In this document: in pieces, positions 17,096 to 25,248 of the stretch
Layout of the letters: the number at the start of each line of letters is the position of its first letter
How positions within the stretch are numbered: position 1 is the first letter of the stretch
DNA from: Rikenellaceae bacterium
GTDB taxonomy: Bacteria > Bacteroidota > Bacteroidia > Bacteroidales > Rikenellaceae
Assembly (NCBI GenBank): GCA_015059965.1
Contig: SUZM01000001.1
Span: 62,001 to 126,000, forward strand
Length of the DNA stretch: 64,000 nt
Reading direction: 5' to 3'
Position numbers and translations under genes: made by a program
The notes under the pieces: model-generated
The model's database searches: none
The model's input: the letters and a program-made list of their open reading frames with translations, nothing else
What the model was told of the DNA's origin: nothing

Positions 17096-18265
17096 ATGAA
17101 TAGTAAACATCTCTATTTTATGGCCTTGCTGCTCTTCGCTCTTTGGGGCGGCGAGGTTCATGCCCAGAATCTGAACCGTGCCAAGGAGTTGCTGCGCGAG
17201 ATGCAGAGCGAACTGGACCTCCTTGAGGCTCGCCAGAAGGAGCTCGAGGCCAAGGAGCAGAAACGTCAGAACGACTCGATCGCCAACGCCAAGGCGGCAG
17301 ACTACTTCCCCGACGAGGTCCTCGACCAGGAGGCCATCGACGAGATGCGCCAGCAGGAGCAGCACCGCGTAGCCTCGGTGGAGCCCGTCAAGGAGGGCGA
17401 AGCCATCGACACCCTCGCCTCGGCCAACGAGGCGATCCGCATCATCCTCTACAACGACAACACCTGGCGCTATGTGCGTGACCGCGAAATCTGTAAGGAC
17501 AACGAGATCTTCTCGCGCTTCTGGGACACCGTGCAGCTCTTCCCCTACAAGGAGGTGTCGCTCGACAAGTTCCCCGCCTCGATGGCCATCGACCTGGTCG
17601 ATTCACTGCGCTCATACCACTATCCCTACAAGGGCGAGATCAAGCCCTATGGCAAGTTCGGGCCGCGCCGCCGTCGTCCCCACCGCGGTATCGACCTCTC
17701 GCTCAAGACCGGCGACCCGATCTATGCCACCTTCAGCGGCCGTGTGCGCATCTCGCGCTACAACTCGGGCGGCTATGGCAACTTGGTGGTCATCCGCCAC
17801 GACAACGGTTTGGAGACCTACTACGGCCACCTCTCGAAGCGCATGGTGGTTGCCGACCAATGGGTAGAGGCGGGTCAGGTGATCGGCCTCGGAGGCTCCA
17901 CGGGCCGCTCCACGGGTCCCCACCTCCACTTCGAAACCCGCTACTACGGACAGACCTTCGACCCCGAACGCCTCATCGACTTCCAGACGGGCGACCTGCG
18001 CCGTGAGACCATCGTGCTGAAGAAGTTCTACTTCGACATCCACTCCAACGCCGGACAGGATTTCGAGGAGGAGATCGCCCTCGAGGAGGAGATCAAACGC
18101 GAGCAGGCCGAGCAGGCCGCCATGAAGTGGCACACGATCCGTTCGGGCGATACGCTCGGGGCCCTGGCCCGCAAATATGGCACCACGGTAACGAAGATCT
18201 GCCAGCTGAACGGCATCAAATCGACCACCACGCTGCGCATCGGCCGCAAACTAAGAGTAAGATAA
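17096..18265 (+). CDS. Secreted M23-family murein endopeptidase with C-terminal LysM
   Basis: 389 residues. Signal peptide to about residue 22 (cleavage near VHA-QN), a charged coiled-coil (about 25-100), an M23 metallopeptidase domain with HRGIDLSLKTGD (HxxxD zinc ligands), YYGHLS and GPHLHFE (HxH), and a C-terminal LysM (WHTIRSGDTLGALARKYGTT, about residues 342-388). It should cleave peptide cross-links in peptidoglycan in the periplasm. Ends at a strong terminator. All zinc ligands appear present, so it is probably active and not an EnvC-like activator. Confidence 0.9.
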   Translation: MNSKHLYFMALLLFALWGGEVHAQNLNRAKELLREMQSELDLLEARQKELEAKEQKRQNDSIANAKAADYFPDEVLDQEAIDEMRQQEQHRVASVEPVKEGEAIDTLASANEAIRIILYNDNTWRYVRDREICKDNEIFSRFWDTVQLFPYKEVSLDKFPASMAIDLVDSLRSYHYPYKGEIKPYGKFGPRRRRPHRGIDLSLKTGDPIYATFSGRVRISRYNSGGYGNLVVIRHDNGLETYYGHLSKRMVVADQWVEAGQVIGLGGSTGRSTGPHLHFETRYYGQTFDPERLIDFQTGDLRRETIVLKKFYFDIHSNAGQDFEEEIALEEEIKREQAEQAAMKWHTIRSGDTLGALARKYGTTVTKICQLNGIKSTTTLRIGRKLRVR

Positions 18266-18305
18266 GCCAACAGAGGCTGCCCATCGGGGCAGCCTCTGTT
18301 GGCTT
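18264..18305. terminator. Strong hairpin between convergent genes
   Basis: A perfect 19-bp stem (18264-18282 with 18287-18305) around ATCG, overlapping the end of the M23 gene. No long T run, but its position between convergent genes fits a terminator. Confidence 0.75.
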
Positions 18306-18308
18306 ATA

Positions 18309-18415
18309 ATGAGCAATGAGTAATGAGAAATTATCTCCTGGAGATGATCACTAAAAAATATTCCGGCGCGTTAGCCCAATTGCTCATTCCTCATTCCTCA
18401 TTACTCATTGCTTCT
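18309..18415. repeat. Inverted AATGAGC/AATGAGT heptad repeats
   Basis: Plus-strand AATGAGCAATGAGTAATGAG near 18309 faces CTCATTCCTCATTACTCATT near 18395. The same seven-base repeat occurs at 1182-1201, 38421-38445, 53471-53500 and 58365-58399. Confidence 0.6.
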
Positions 18416-19073
18416 GGTACTCTCTTGCGCCGAAGATCTTGGAGCCGACACGGACCATGGTGGAGCCGCAGGCGATGGCAGCGGGGTAGTCGTCGGACAT
18501 GCCCATCGAGAGGGTGTCGAAGGGTTCGCCAAACAAGGGTTTCAGGCGATCGAACCACCCTTTGAGGGCCTCGAAATCGCCCCTCACAACCGCCTCATCG
18601 TCGGTATTGGTGGCAATGCCCATCACGCCGCGCACACGCACATGCTCAAGCTCGCGCCACCGCTCGGTTCCGAGCCACGCCTCGAGCTCCTCGCCCGACC
18701 ATCCCGTCTTCGACTCCTCGCGGGCCACATGCACCTCCAAGAGAATATCGACCACGCGGTCTATGCGTGCCGCCTCCTTCTCGATTTCGCACACCAGGCG
18801 CTCACTATCCACCGAGTGAATGAGTGCCACATAGGGCATCAGCATCCGCACCTTATTGGTCTGCAGGTGGCCGATCATGTGCCACTCGATATCGCGGGGC
18901 AGCGCTTCGGCCTTGGCCTTGAGCTCCTGGGGGCGGCTCTCGCCGAAGATCCGCTGACCGGCGGCATAGGCCTCCTCAACAGCCTCCATCGGATGGGTCT
19001 TCGAGACAGCCACCAAGGTTACGCCCGCAGGCAGCGAGGCTTTTATTTCGTTCAATTTCTCTGCTATTGCCAT
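18405..19073 (-). CDS. YggS-family pyridoxal-phosphate homeostasis protein
   Basis: 222 residues, single alanine-racemase-like barrel. The PLP lysine is in TLVAVSKTHP; other family blocks are IGHLQTNKVRML, VNIA-like LLEVHVAREESKTGW and MGMSDDYPAAIACGSTMVRVGSKIFG. These proteins bind PLP without known catalysis and affect vitamin B6 and amino-acid homeostasis. Monocistronic from the promoter at 19117-19124. Confidence 0.93.
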   Translation of the reverse strand: MAIAEKLNEIKASLPAGVTLVAVSKTHPMEAVEEAYAAGQRIFGESRPQELKAKAEALPRDIEWHMIGHLQTNKVRMLMPYVALIHSVDSERLVCEIEKEAARIDRVVDILLEVHVAREESKTGWSGEELEAWLGTERWRELEHVRVRGVMGIATNTDDEAVVRGDFEALKGWFDRLKPLFGEPFDTLSMGMSDDYPAAIACGSTMVRVGSKIFGAREYQKQ

Positions 19074-19116
19074 TTTATTTTTCTACTTTTATAAAAATAT
19101 CGATCCAACCATAAGG

Positions 19117-19124
19117 CAAAGTTA
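19117..19124 (-). promoter_or_regulatory. -7 promoter element of the YggS-family gene
   Basis: Minus strand TAACTTTG, a TAnnTTTG match, 44 bases before the ATG; divergent from the promoter at 19136. Confidence 0.55.
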
Positions 19125-19135
19125 GTTATTTTTTG

Positions 19136-19143
19136 TATATTTG
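19136..19143 (+). promoter_or_regulatory. -7 promoter element of the C69 dipeptidase gene
   Basis: TATATTTG, 50 bases before the chosen ATG at 19193. Its position rules out the upstream in-frame start at 19133. Confidence 0.6.
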
Positions 19144-19192
19144 TTCAATTTATACGAAGATAGTTGAAAACATTAAACCTAAAACCTGTAAC

Positions 19193-20833
19193 ATGAAACG
19201 AATCTCAAGATTATTCATTGCGGCTCTGCTCTCGCTCGGAGCCGTGAGTGCGGCCGATGCCTGCACCAATTTCATCATCACCAAGGGGGCCTCTTCGGAT
19301 GGCTCGGCCATGGTGAGCTACGCCGCCGACTCGCACCAGCTGTACGGCGCCCTCTATTTCGTTCCGGGCGGTAAGTTCAAGGCCGGCGACCTGCTCCGCA
19401 TCGAGGAGTGGGACTCGGGCAAGTACCTCGGCATGATCCCCCAGATTGCCCAGACCTACACCCGCATCGGTAATATGAACGAGCACTCGCTCATCATCGG
19501 TGAGACCACCTTCGGCGGCCGTCCCGAGTTGGAGGATCCCAACGGCAAGATCGACTACGGATCGCTGATCTACGTCACCCTGGAGCGTGCCAAGACCGCC
19601 CGCGAGGCGATCCAGTGCATCGTCGAGTTGGCCAATACGCACGGCTACATGTCCAGCGGCGAATCGTTCTCGATCGTCGATCAGCAGGAGGCCTGGATCA
19701 TGGAGCTCATCGGCAAGGGTCCCGAGAACAAGGGTATCGTATGGGTGGCTCGTCGCATTCCCGACGGTTATGTATCGGCCCACGCCAACCAGGCCCGCAT
19801 CACCACCTTCCCGCTGAATGATCCCGAAAACTGCCTCTACGCTCCCGACGTGATCACCTTCGCCCGCGAGAAGGGTTACTTCTCGGGCAAGGACGAGGAG
19901 TTCTCGTTTGCCGATGCCTATGCTCCGCTGGACTTCGGTGCCATGCGTGGCTGCGAGGCGCGTGTGTGGGCCTTCTTCCGCACCGTGGCCGACAATATGG
20001 ATCAGTATGAGGACTACGCCATGGGCCACAACAAGCTGAACCGCATGCCCCTGTGGGTGAAGCCCGCGAAGCCCGTCAGCCCCAAGGTGGTCTTCGACTG
20101 CATGCGCGACCACTACGAGGGGACGAAGATGGATATGACCAAAGACCTGGGTGCCGGCAGCCACGGTTGCCCCTATCGCTGGCGCCCGATGTACTTTGAG
20201 GTGGACGGCGTGGAGTACTGCAACGAGCGCGCCACGGCCACCCAGCAGACCGGTTTCTGGTTTGTAGCCCAGGCCCGTCCCGAGAAGCAGGGTATCATCT
20301 GGTTCGGAACCGATGACGCTGCCACCTCGCCCCTGACCCCCATCTACGCCAATTCGACCGAGATTCCCTGGTGCTTCTCGATCGACAACGGCTCGATGCT
20401 CAACTATTCGGACGAGTCGATGTTCTGGATCACGAACCGCATCGCCCAGTTCGCCTACCTGCGCTACGATCTGATCGGCAAGAGCGTGCGCACGGCCATT
20501 GATTTGTGGGAGAATAAGATGCTCGAATTGGTTGAGAAGAAGGATGTACAGCTTGCCAATGTAGCCTACAAGCCCAAGAAGGCGGCCAAGCTGGCCACCG
20601 AATTCTCGCTCAATGCGGCACAAGAGTTGTTCAACAAATGGAAGGCGCTCGACAAATTCCTGATGGTAAAGTACATTGACGGTAACGTAAAGAGTCAGGA
20701 CGAGCAGGGCCGCTTCATCGAGAACGGCAACGGCAAAGATATCCCCGCCCAGATTCAGCAGCCGGGCTACAGCGAGGCCTGGAAGCGTATGGTGGCCGAG
20801 GACAACGGTGAGGTCCTGAAGGTGGTTAAATAA
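19193..20833 (+). CDS. Secreted C69-family dipeptidase (Ntn-hydrolase)
   Basis: 546 residues from MKRISRLFIAALLSLGAVSA. The signal peptide ends next to Cys24 in ADACTNFIITKGASSDGS. In peptidase family C69 the N-terminal Cys freed by processing is the nucleophile, so the export cleavage or a short propeptide cut exposes it. Other family features: the DSHQLYG and ADSH-type loop, ETTFGGR, and GxxWVARRIPDGYVSAHANQARI. It probably acts in the periplasm on dipeptides from dietary or wall peptides. The start was chosen by promoter position and signal peptide. Confidence 0.9.
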   Translation: MKRISRLFIAALLSLGAVSAADACTNFIITKGASSDGSAMVSYAADSHQLYGALYFVPGGKFKAGDLLRIEEWDSGKYLGMIPQIAQTYTRIGNMNEHSLIIGETTFGGRPELEDPNGKIDYGSLIYVTLERAKTAREAIQCIVELANTHGYMSSGESFSIVDQQEAWIMELIGKGPENKGIVWVARRIPDGYVSAHANQARITTFPLNDPENCLYAPDVITFAREKGYFSGKDEEFSFADAYAPLDFGAMRGCEARVWAFFRTVADNMDQYEDYAMGHNKLNRMPLWVKPAKPVSPKVVFDCMRDHYEGTKMDMTKDLGAGSHGCPYRWRPMYFEVDGVEYCNERATATQQTGFWFVAQARPEKQGIIWFGTDDAATSPLTPIYANSTEIPWCFSIDNGSMLNYSDESMFWITNRIAQFAYLRYDLIGKSVRTAIDLWENKMLELVEKKDVQLANVAYKPKKAAKLATEFSLNAAQELFNKWKALDKFLMVKYIDGNVKSQDEQGRFIENGNGKDIPAQIQQPGYSEAWKRMVAEDNGEVLKVVK

Positions 20834-20866
20834 TTTTAGTAATCAGTTTTCAGTTGTCAGTAATCA

Positions 20867-20922
20867 GTTTTTTAGTCATTGCCACGGTCGCTGCGCTCCC
20901 TCGCAATGACTAAAAAAAGCTG
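20867..20922. repeat. GC-rich extragenic palindrome with GCTGAAT repeats
   Basis: TTTTTTAGTCATTG and CAATGACTAAAAAA form a long stem around a GCGCAGCGA-type centre, followed by four tandem GCTGAAT units. It resembles the common TCATTGCGAGG intergenic repeat seen in many bacteria. It may also terminate the dipeptidase gene. Confidence 0.6.
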
Positions 20923-20985
20923 AATGCTGAATGCTGAATGCTGAATGCTAAAAAATAATTACTAATTGCTAATTCCTAATTGAGT

Positions 20986-22362
20986 ATGAAGTACGATATT
21001 ATAGTTATTGGTTCGGGACCGGGCGGCTATGTGGCCGCCATCCGAGCCGCCCAGCTGGGTAAAAAGGTGGCCCTCGTGGAGAAGGCCGAGGCGGGCGGTG
21101 TCTGCCTGAATTGGGGTTGCATCCCCACCAAGGCCCTGCTGAAGAGTGCCCAGGTTTACACCTACTGCAAGAACGCCTCGCACTATGGCGTTGCATTGGA
21201 GGGTGAGGTAAAGCCCGATATGGCCGCCATCGTCGCCCGCTCGCGCGGCGTGGCCGAGACGATGTCGAAGGGTATTCAGTTCCTGCTGAAGAAGAATAAC
21301 ATCGAGCTTGTCCAAGGTTTCGGCAAACTCAAGAGCAACCATGAGGTGGAGGTCGAGGGTACCCTCTACGAGGCCGACCACATCATCCTCGCCACGGGAG
21401 CACGTCCTCGCGAGATGCCCTTCATGCCCATCGACGGCAAGCGGGTTATCTCCTCGAAGGAGGCTCTGGTACTGGATCGCATCCCCGAGTCGATTGTGGT
21501 GGTGGGTTCGGGTGCCATCGGCAGTGAGTTCGCCTTCCTCTACGCCTCGTTGGGCTCGAAAGTAACCATCGTGGAGTATGTCGATCGACTGATGCCCCTC
21601 GAGGACGAGGAGGTATCGAAGGCCATGGAGCGCTCGTTCCGCAAGCTGCGCGCCACGGTGCTGACCTCGACCACCGTCAAGGGGGTTCAGATCACCCCCG
21701 AGGGTCGTTGCGCCGTAACCGTGGAGGGCAAGAAGGGAGAACAGCTGCTCGACGCCGAGATGGTCCTCTCGGCCGTAGGTATCGCCGCCAACATCGAGGG
21801 CATCGGCCTCGAGAAGGTGGGTGTGAAGTGTGAGCGCGGCAAGGTGCTCGTAGACGAATACTACCGCACCAACATCCCCGGTATCTACGCCATTGGCGAT
21901 ATCGTTCCGGGGCCCGCCCTGGCCCATGTCGCCTCCACCGAGGCCATCTGCTGCGTGGAGAAGATCTGCGGCTTAGAGCCCAAGCCTGTGGACTACTCGA
22001 CCATTCCGTCGTGCATCTTCACCTCGCCCGAGGTGGCCTCGGTAGGTCTTACCGAGCAGCAGGCACGCGACAAGGGTATCGACGTAAAGGTGGGTCGCTT
22101 CCCCTTCACCGCTTCGGGTAAGGCTACGGCGGCCGGCGACCGCGACGGCTTCGTAAAGCTGATCTTCGATGAGAAGGAGCAACTCCTGGGTGCCCACATG
22201 GTTGGCGCAAGCGTTACGGAGATGCTGGGCGAGCCCACTTTGGCCAAGCAACTCGGGGCCACGGCCCACCAGATCGCCCGCACGATCCACTCCCATCCGA
22301 CGATGCATGAGGCCCTCATGGAGGCTTCGGAGGCGGCTTTGGGGTGTGCCATCCATCTCTAA
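20986..22362 (+). CDS. lpdA: Dihydrolipoyl dehydrogenase
   Basis: 458 residues from the ATG at 20986; a TTG six bases upstream is in frame but less likely. FAD motif GSGPGGYVAAI, redox disulfide GGVCLNWGCIPTK, NAD motif GSGAIGSEFAFLY, and the C-terminal HSHPTMHE with the catalytic His-Glu pair. It reoxidises dihydrolipoamide in 2-oxoacid dehydrogenase or glycine cleavage complexes. No partner subunits are next to it. The stop codon is inside the base of a large 3' hairpin. Confidence 0.95.
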   Translation: MKYDIIVIGSGPGGYVAAIRAAQLGKKVALVEKAEAGGVCLNWGCIPTKALLKSAQVYTYCKNASHYGVALEGEVKPDMAAIVARSRGVAETMSKGIQFLLKKNNIELVQGFGKLKSNHEVEVEGTLYEADHIILATGARPREMPFMPIDGKRVISSKEALVLDRIPESIVVVGSGAIGSEFAFLYASLGSKVTIVEYVDRLMPLEDEEVSKAMERSFRKLRATVLTSTTVKGVQITPEGRCAVTVEGKKGEQLLDAEMVLSAVGIAANIEGIGLEKVGVKCERGKVLVDEYYRTNIPGIYAIGDIVPGPALAHVASTEAICCVEKICGLEPKPVDYSTIPSCIFTSPEVASVGLTEQQARDKGIDVKVGRFPFTASGKATAAGDRDGFVKLIFDEKEQLLGAHMVGASVTEMLGEPTLAKQLGATAHQIARTIHSHPTMHEALMEASEAALGCAIHL

Positions 22363-22484
22363 TTTCAATTTATAAGCGGCAAATTCCGCACCTCAATCAT
22401 TGGGGCGAATGGGACGTACGGAGGTACTACCCATCCGCCCCAATTTCATGTCGGCACGGAATCTTCTCGCTTAAAATTGAAATT
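22361..22484 (+). repeat. 3'-region hairpin, TAC-loop family (element 3, after lpdA)
   Basis: A very long hairpin that begins at the lpdA stop codon: AATTTCAATT/AATTGAAATT, AGCG/CGCT, ATTCCG/CGGAAT, ATTGGGGCGaATGGG/CCCATcCGCCCCAAT, apex ACGTACGGAGGTACT (TACGGAGGTA in gene direction). Confidence 0.75.
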
Positions 22485-22753
22485 CAAACACCCCATCCAG
22501 GAATCGCTGCGTTAAGCCGAAATCTGCACCTCTAAATCAATAATTACGCGCTTGGGTAAGCATAAACGCGCCTTGGTAATAGAATTTCCTCACACAAATC
22601 GACATTACCGACCGACAGCAATGGCGAAGGTGCCCTATATAATCAAAAACAGGTTGAAGGCAGATGCGGTCAGGTGCCACGCTCGGCAAAAAAACGGCGA
22701 TGGATGGCTCGTCTGCGAAACACCACTACCCAAAGAGAGCATCCTGATCCCTA
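22485..22753. other. Gene-free stretch with degenerate repeat fragments
   Basis: Holds fragments such as TCTGCACCTCTAAATC and GGTGCCCTATATAATC that match the flanks of the neighbouring hairpin element. A 69-codon open frame here (22552-22761) has no family features and is built from these repeats; I do not call it a gene. Confidence 0.5.
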
Positions 22754-22877
22754 TTTTTTGATTTTAGAGGTGCAGATTTGCACTTAAAGAAGAGAGGCCC
22801 GGATGGGCTGTACTTGACGTACTGCCCATTCGAGCCGACCAACTGCAAGGGCAAAGGTGCCCTATAAAATCAAAAAA
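22754..22877 (-). repeat. 3'-region hairpin, TAC-loop family (element 4, after the small membrane protein gene)
   Basis: Directly abuts the stop codon at 22878. Outer arms TTTTTTGATTTTA/TATAAAATCAAAAAA, then GAGGTGCAGATTTGC/GGGCAAAGGTGCC, inner GGCcCGgATGGGC/GCCCATtCGaGCC, loop TGTACTTGACGTACT (gene direction TACGTCAAGTA). Confidence 0.8.
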
Positions 22878-23057
22878 TTACTTGAACCATTCAGTTACAT
22901 GGTGGCGAGCCCACAGATAGTATACGATGATACCAATCCAGCTCGTCAGCAACACAGCCACAGCGGTCAGGACCTTACCGGGCAGGGTGATGGGCTTCTT
23001 CAAAATGTCGAATACGCACCAGAGGGCGCAAATCAAACCAGCTAAATAGATTAACAT
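22878..23057 (-). CDS. Small two-helix membrane protein (59 residues)
   Basis: The minus strand encodes a 59-residue protein starting MLIYLAGLICALWCVFDI and ending HHVTEWFK. It has two hydrophobic segments (about residues 2-17 and 30-50, the second with WIGIIVYYLWAR) separated by a KKPITLPGK turn. The second helix with its WxGxxxYYLW pattern resembles the small PLDc_N-type membrane domains. It lies 44 bases downstream of truA on the same strand and is followed at once by a repeat hairpin. Function unknown; that it is a real gene is supported by the codon pattern and membrane topology. Confidence 0.65.
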   Translation of the reverse strand: MLIYLAGLICALWCVFDILKKPITLPGKVLTAVAVLLTSWIGIIVYYLWARHHVTEWFK

Positions 23058-23101
23058 AACTTTAAATTTTTAAGTGAAACAAATAAGTATCTTGCTTGCT
23101 T

Positions 23102-23884
23102 TCATTCGTCCTTGCTCTTTGAGGCTGCAGCGGGATCCAGCCACAATGCCTCGTCGTACTTCACATCGCTCAGGTAGAGCCCTTGGGCCGGAGCTCCGGC
23201 ACTCGAGCGCGAGAGGTCGCGGGCAGCAACGATCTGCTCGAACTCCTGGGGTGTATAACGGCCGCGCCCCACATCGACCAGGGTTCCGACAATCGAGCGC
23301 ACCATATTACGCAGGAATCGGTCGGCACGGATCGTAAAGCAGAGCACCCCCTGCTCATCCTCCCTCCAAGAAGCGTGCTTGAGGTGACAGATGTTGGTCT
23401 TATTGTTGGAGTTGAGCTTGGCAAAAGAGGTGAAATCCTCGTAGCGCAAAAGGCTCTCGGCGGCGCTATTCATGCGCTCGACATCCAACGGGACATGGTA
23501 CTGCCAGGTCAGGTCGCGCGTGAAGGGGTTCTTCTTCGGCTCGATGTAGTAACGATACTCGCGCTCGCGGGCATCGAAACGGGCATGGGCCTCGGCCCTC
23601 ACGGCGCGGATGCGCTCCACGGCAATATCACCGGGCAGGGTGCGGTTGAGCTTATAGCAGAGTTGCGCACAGTCGGCGATGGGGGAGGAGCAGTCGAAAT
23701 GGGCCACATAGTACGAGGCATTGACCCCCGTATCGGTACGGCCGGCCCCCACCACCTCGATCTTCTCGCGCAGCAGGGTAGAGAGCACCTGCTCAAGCGT
23801 CTGCTGCACGGTAGGCATTGCGGGCTGACGCTGCCAACCGCAATAGGCTTTCCCCAAGTAACTTAGCTCCAAAAAATAGCGCAT
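23102..23884 (-). CDS. truA: tRNA pseudouridine(38-40) synthase
   Basis: 260 residues, standard length. The catalytic Asp is in GAGRTDTGVNA; the N-terminal MRYFLELSYLGKAYCGWQRQP and the FLRNMVRSIVGTLVDVGRG block are typical of TruA. It isomerises uridines 38-40 in the tRNA anticodon arm. Probably cotranscribed with the downstream small membrane protein gene. Confidence 0.95.
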   Translation of the reverse strand: MRYFLELSYLGKAYCGWQRQPAMPTVQQTLEQVLSTLLREKIEVVGAGRTDTGVNASYYVAHFDCSSPIADCAQLCYKLNRTLPGDIAVERIRAVRAEAHARFDAREREYRYYIEPKKNPFTRDLTWQYHVPLDVERMNSAAESLLRYEDFTSFAKLNSNNKTNICHLKHASWREDEQGVLCFTIRADRFLRNMVRSIVGTLVDVGRGRYTPQEFEQIVAARDLSRSSAGAPAQGLYLSDVKYDEALWLDPAAASKSKDE

Positions 23885-23904
23885 GTGATCTCATTTAAAC
23901 CCCA

Positions 23905-23912
23905 CAAAGTTA
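23905..23912 (-). promoter_or_regulatory. -7 promoter element of truA
   Basis: Minus strand TAACTTTG, 21 bases before the truA ATG. Confidence 0.55.
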
Positions 23913-24029
23913 AAAATTTTTGGCGAATTGGGCAACACTTTTTTCTTTTCATCACCCCCCAAGCGCCCATTCAGATGTTCTTTTTCTCCTAAAATTTAGC
24001 ATTATATGCGGATATTTGAGGAGTTTTCT

Positions 24030-24037
24030 TATCTTTG
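24030..24037 (+). promoter_or_regulatory. -7 promoter element of the alpha/beta hydrolase gene
   Basis: TATCTTTG, 21 bases before the chosen ATG at 24058; it excludes the upstream in-frame start at 23920. Confidence 0.6.
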
Positions 24038-24057
24038 CCGCCGCTAAAAGAGGAGCT

Positions 24058-24840
24058 ATGCTCAATTACAAGGTGTTCGACAGAGGGGAGGACCGTCAAT
24101 GGATCGTGATGATCCACGGCGCGGGAGGCAGTATCGAGGTGTGGTACCGCCAGATCACCGATTTTGCCCGCCACTTCAACCTGCTGCTCGTCGATCTGGC
24201 CGGCCACGGCGGCTCGGCCGAGGGCAAGGAGGCGCGTCATACCCTCTTCGACTTCGAGAGCCAGGCCGAGCAGGTGATGGAGGTGGTGGAGCATCTGCAC
24301 CTCCCGAGGGCCCACTTCATGGGGCTTTCACTCGGCAGCATCGTCGTGCGCTTCATCGCCGACCGACACCCCGAGCAGGTAACCTCGATGGTGCTGGCCG
24401 GAGCCGTTACGGAGCTCTGCTGGGAGTCGCGCATGCTGCTGCGCATGGCCAATCTGGTGAAGCACTTCATCCCCTACAACCTCATGAAGCGGGTGATCGC
24501 CAAAGTGCTGATGCCCCAGGAGCGCTACAAGGGTTCGGCAGCGCTCTTCCTGCGCAGTGCCCGCCGACTCTCGTTCGAAAACTTCCTGAAGGTCTTTAAG
24601 ATGGTGAGCCGCCTGAACGAGCAGGTCGGGTCGCTCTTCAAGGAGAAGCTCTCGATCCCCACGCTCTACCTGATGGGGGAGGACGACTACTTCTTCCTGC
24701 CCCAGGTTCACGAAGCCTTCCGCCAGGGAGGCGAGCAGGCCCACATGGTCATCGTCCCCGAGGCCGGCCACGTCTGCAATATCGACAACAAACAGTTCTT
24801 CAACGAGGCCTCTATCGCATTCCTGAAAGGGTGCGCATAG
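24058..24840 (+). CDS. Alpha/beta-fold hydrolase
   Basis: 260 residues from MLNYKVFDRGEDRQWIVMIH, with a usable ribosome-binding site (AGAGGAGCT). The oxyanion region is HGAGGS, the nucleophile elbow GLSLGS, the acid in MGEDDYF and the His in EAGHVCNID. A lid-like insertion is present at about 130-175. It has no signal peptide. Substrate cannot be told; esterase or lipid/thioester hydrolase are possibilities. Monocistronic. Confidence 0.82.
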   Translation: MLNYKVFDRGEDRQWIVMIHGAGGSIEVWYRQITDFARHFNLLLVDLAGHGGSAEGKEARHTLFDFESQAEQVMEVVEHLHLPRAHFMGLSLGSIVVRFIADRHPEQVTSMVLAGAVTELCWESRMLLRMANLVKHFIPYNLMKRVIAKVLMPQERYKGSAALFLRSARRLSFENFLKVFKMVSRLNEQVGSLFKEKLSIPTLYLMGEDDYFFLPQVHEAFRQGGEQAHMVIVPEAGHVCNIDNKQFFNEASIAFLKGCA

Positions 24841-24878
24841 CAATTCGGAATTACTACTGGTGCAATAAATTTACGGAT

Positions 24879-24912
24879 TTGATTTTCGCTACCCACGGGC
24901 AGCGAAAATCAA
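24879..24912 (+). terminator. Hairpin after the hydrolase gene
   Basis: A 12-bp stem (TTGATTTTCGCT/AGCGAAAATCAA) 40 bases past the stop; no T run, so a weak terminator at best. Confidence 0.45.
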
Positions 24913-24958
24913 CTTCGCAAATTAGGTTATTTTCAACTACTTCATAAAAAATATTGAC

Positions 24959-25095
24959 ATTCCCCCTAAATCCCCCTTTGACAAAGGGGGACTTGTCGTG
25001 GCGATAAACCGCCACTCCTAAAATACAAGCCCGAAGGGTGGTTTTTTATTCCACCCCTAAATCCCCCTTTACGACGATAAATCGTCGTTTCTGCT
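24959..25095. repeat. Cluster of small hairpins (CCCCCTAAATCCCCCTTT type)
   Basis: Contains CCCCCTTTG/CAAAGGGGG, GTGGCG/CGCCAC, ACGACGAT/ATCGTCGT and a second CCCCTAAATCCCCCTTT. This is a repeat type common between genes in many bacteria. With the element at 25096-25173 it fills the gap 24841-25248. Confidence 0.6.
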
Positions 25096-25173
25096 GCTAC
25101 GCCTCGGCAAAGTCCGCAAGCGACCTCTGCCCTCGGCTGGCGCCGCGGTAGAAAAGAAAAAATTTTCTTTTCT
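25096..25173 (+). repeat. Shortened structured element upstream of the dapB promoter
   Basis: CTGCTACGCCTCGGC...CCTCGGCTGGCGCCGCGGTAG followed by the A/T palindrome (25150-25173) and TTAATTCTGAATT. The outer flanks and the junction match the elements before lepA and the oxidoreductase operon; the inner stem is reduced. Confidence 0.6.
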
Positions 25174-25198
25174 TAATTCTGAATTTTGAATTATTTCG

Positions 25199-25206
25199 TA
25201 TCTTTG
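25199..25206 (+). promoter_or_regulatory. -7 promoter element of the dapB-lepB-yigZ genes
   Basis: TATCTTTG, 42 bases before the dapB ATG. Confidence 0.6.
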
Positions 25207-25248
25207 TCTTTTCAATAGTACCGAACCAAAACAAAAAAGCAAACGAAG

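Noticed and set aside
19211..20623. Minus-strand open frame of 470 codons
   Set aside because: Antisense to the C69 dipeptidase gene; no signal peptide, promoter or family motif.
22552..22761. 69-codon plus-strand ORF between lpdA and truA
   Set aside because: Built from fragments of the neighbouring hairpin element; no domain, no promoter.
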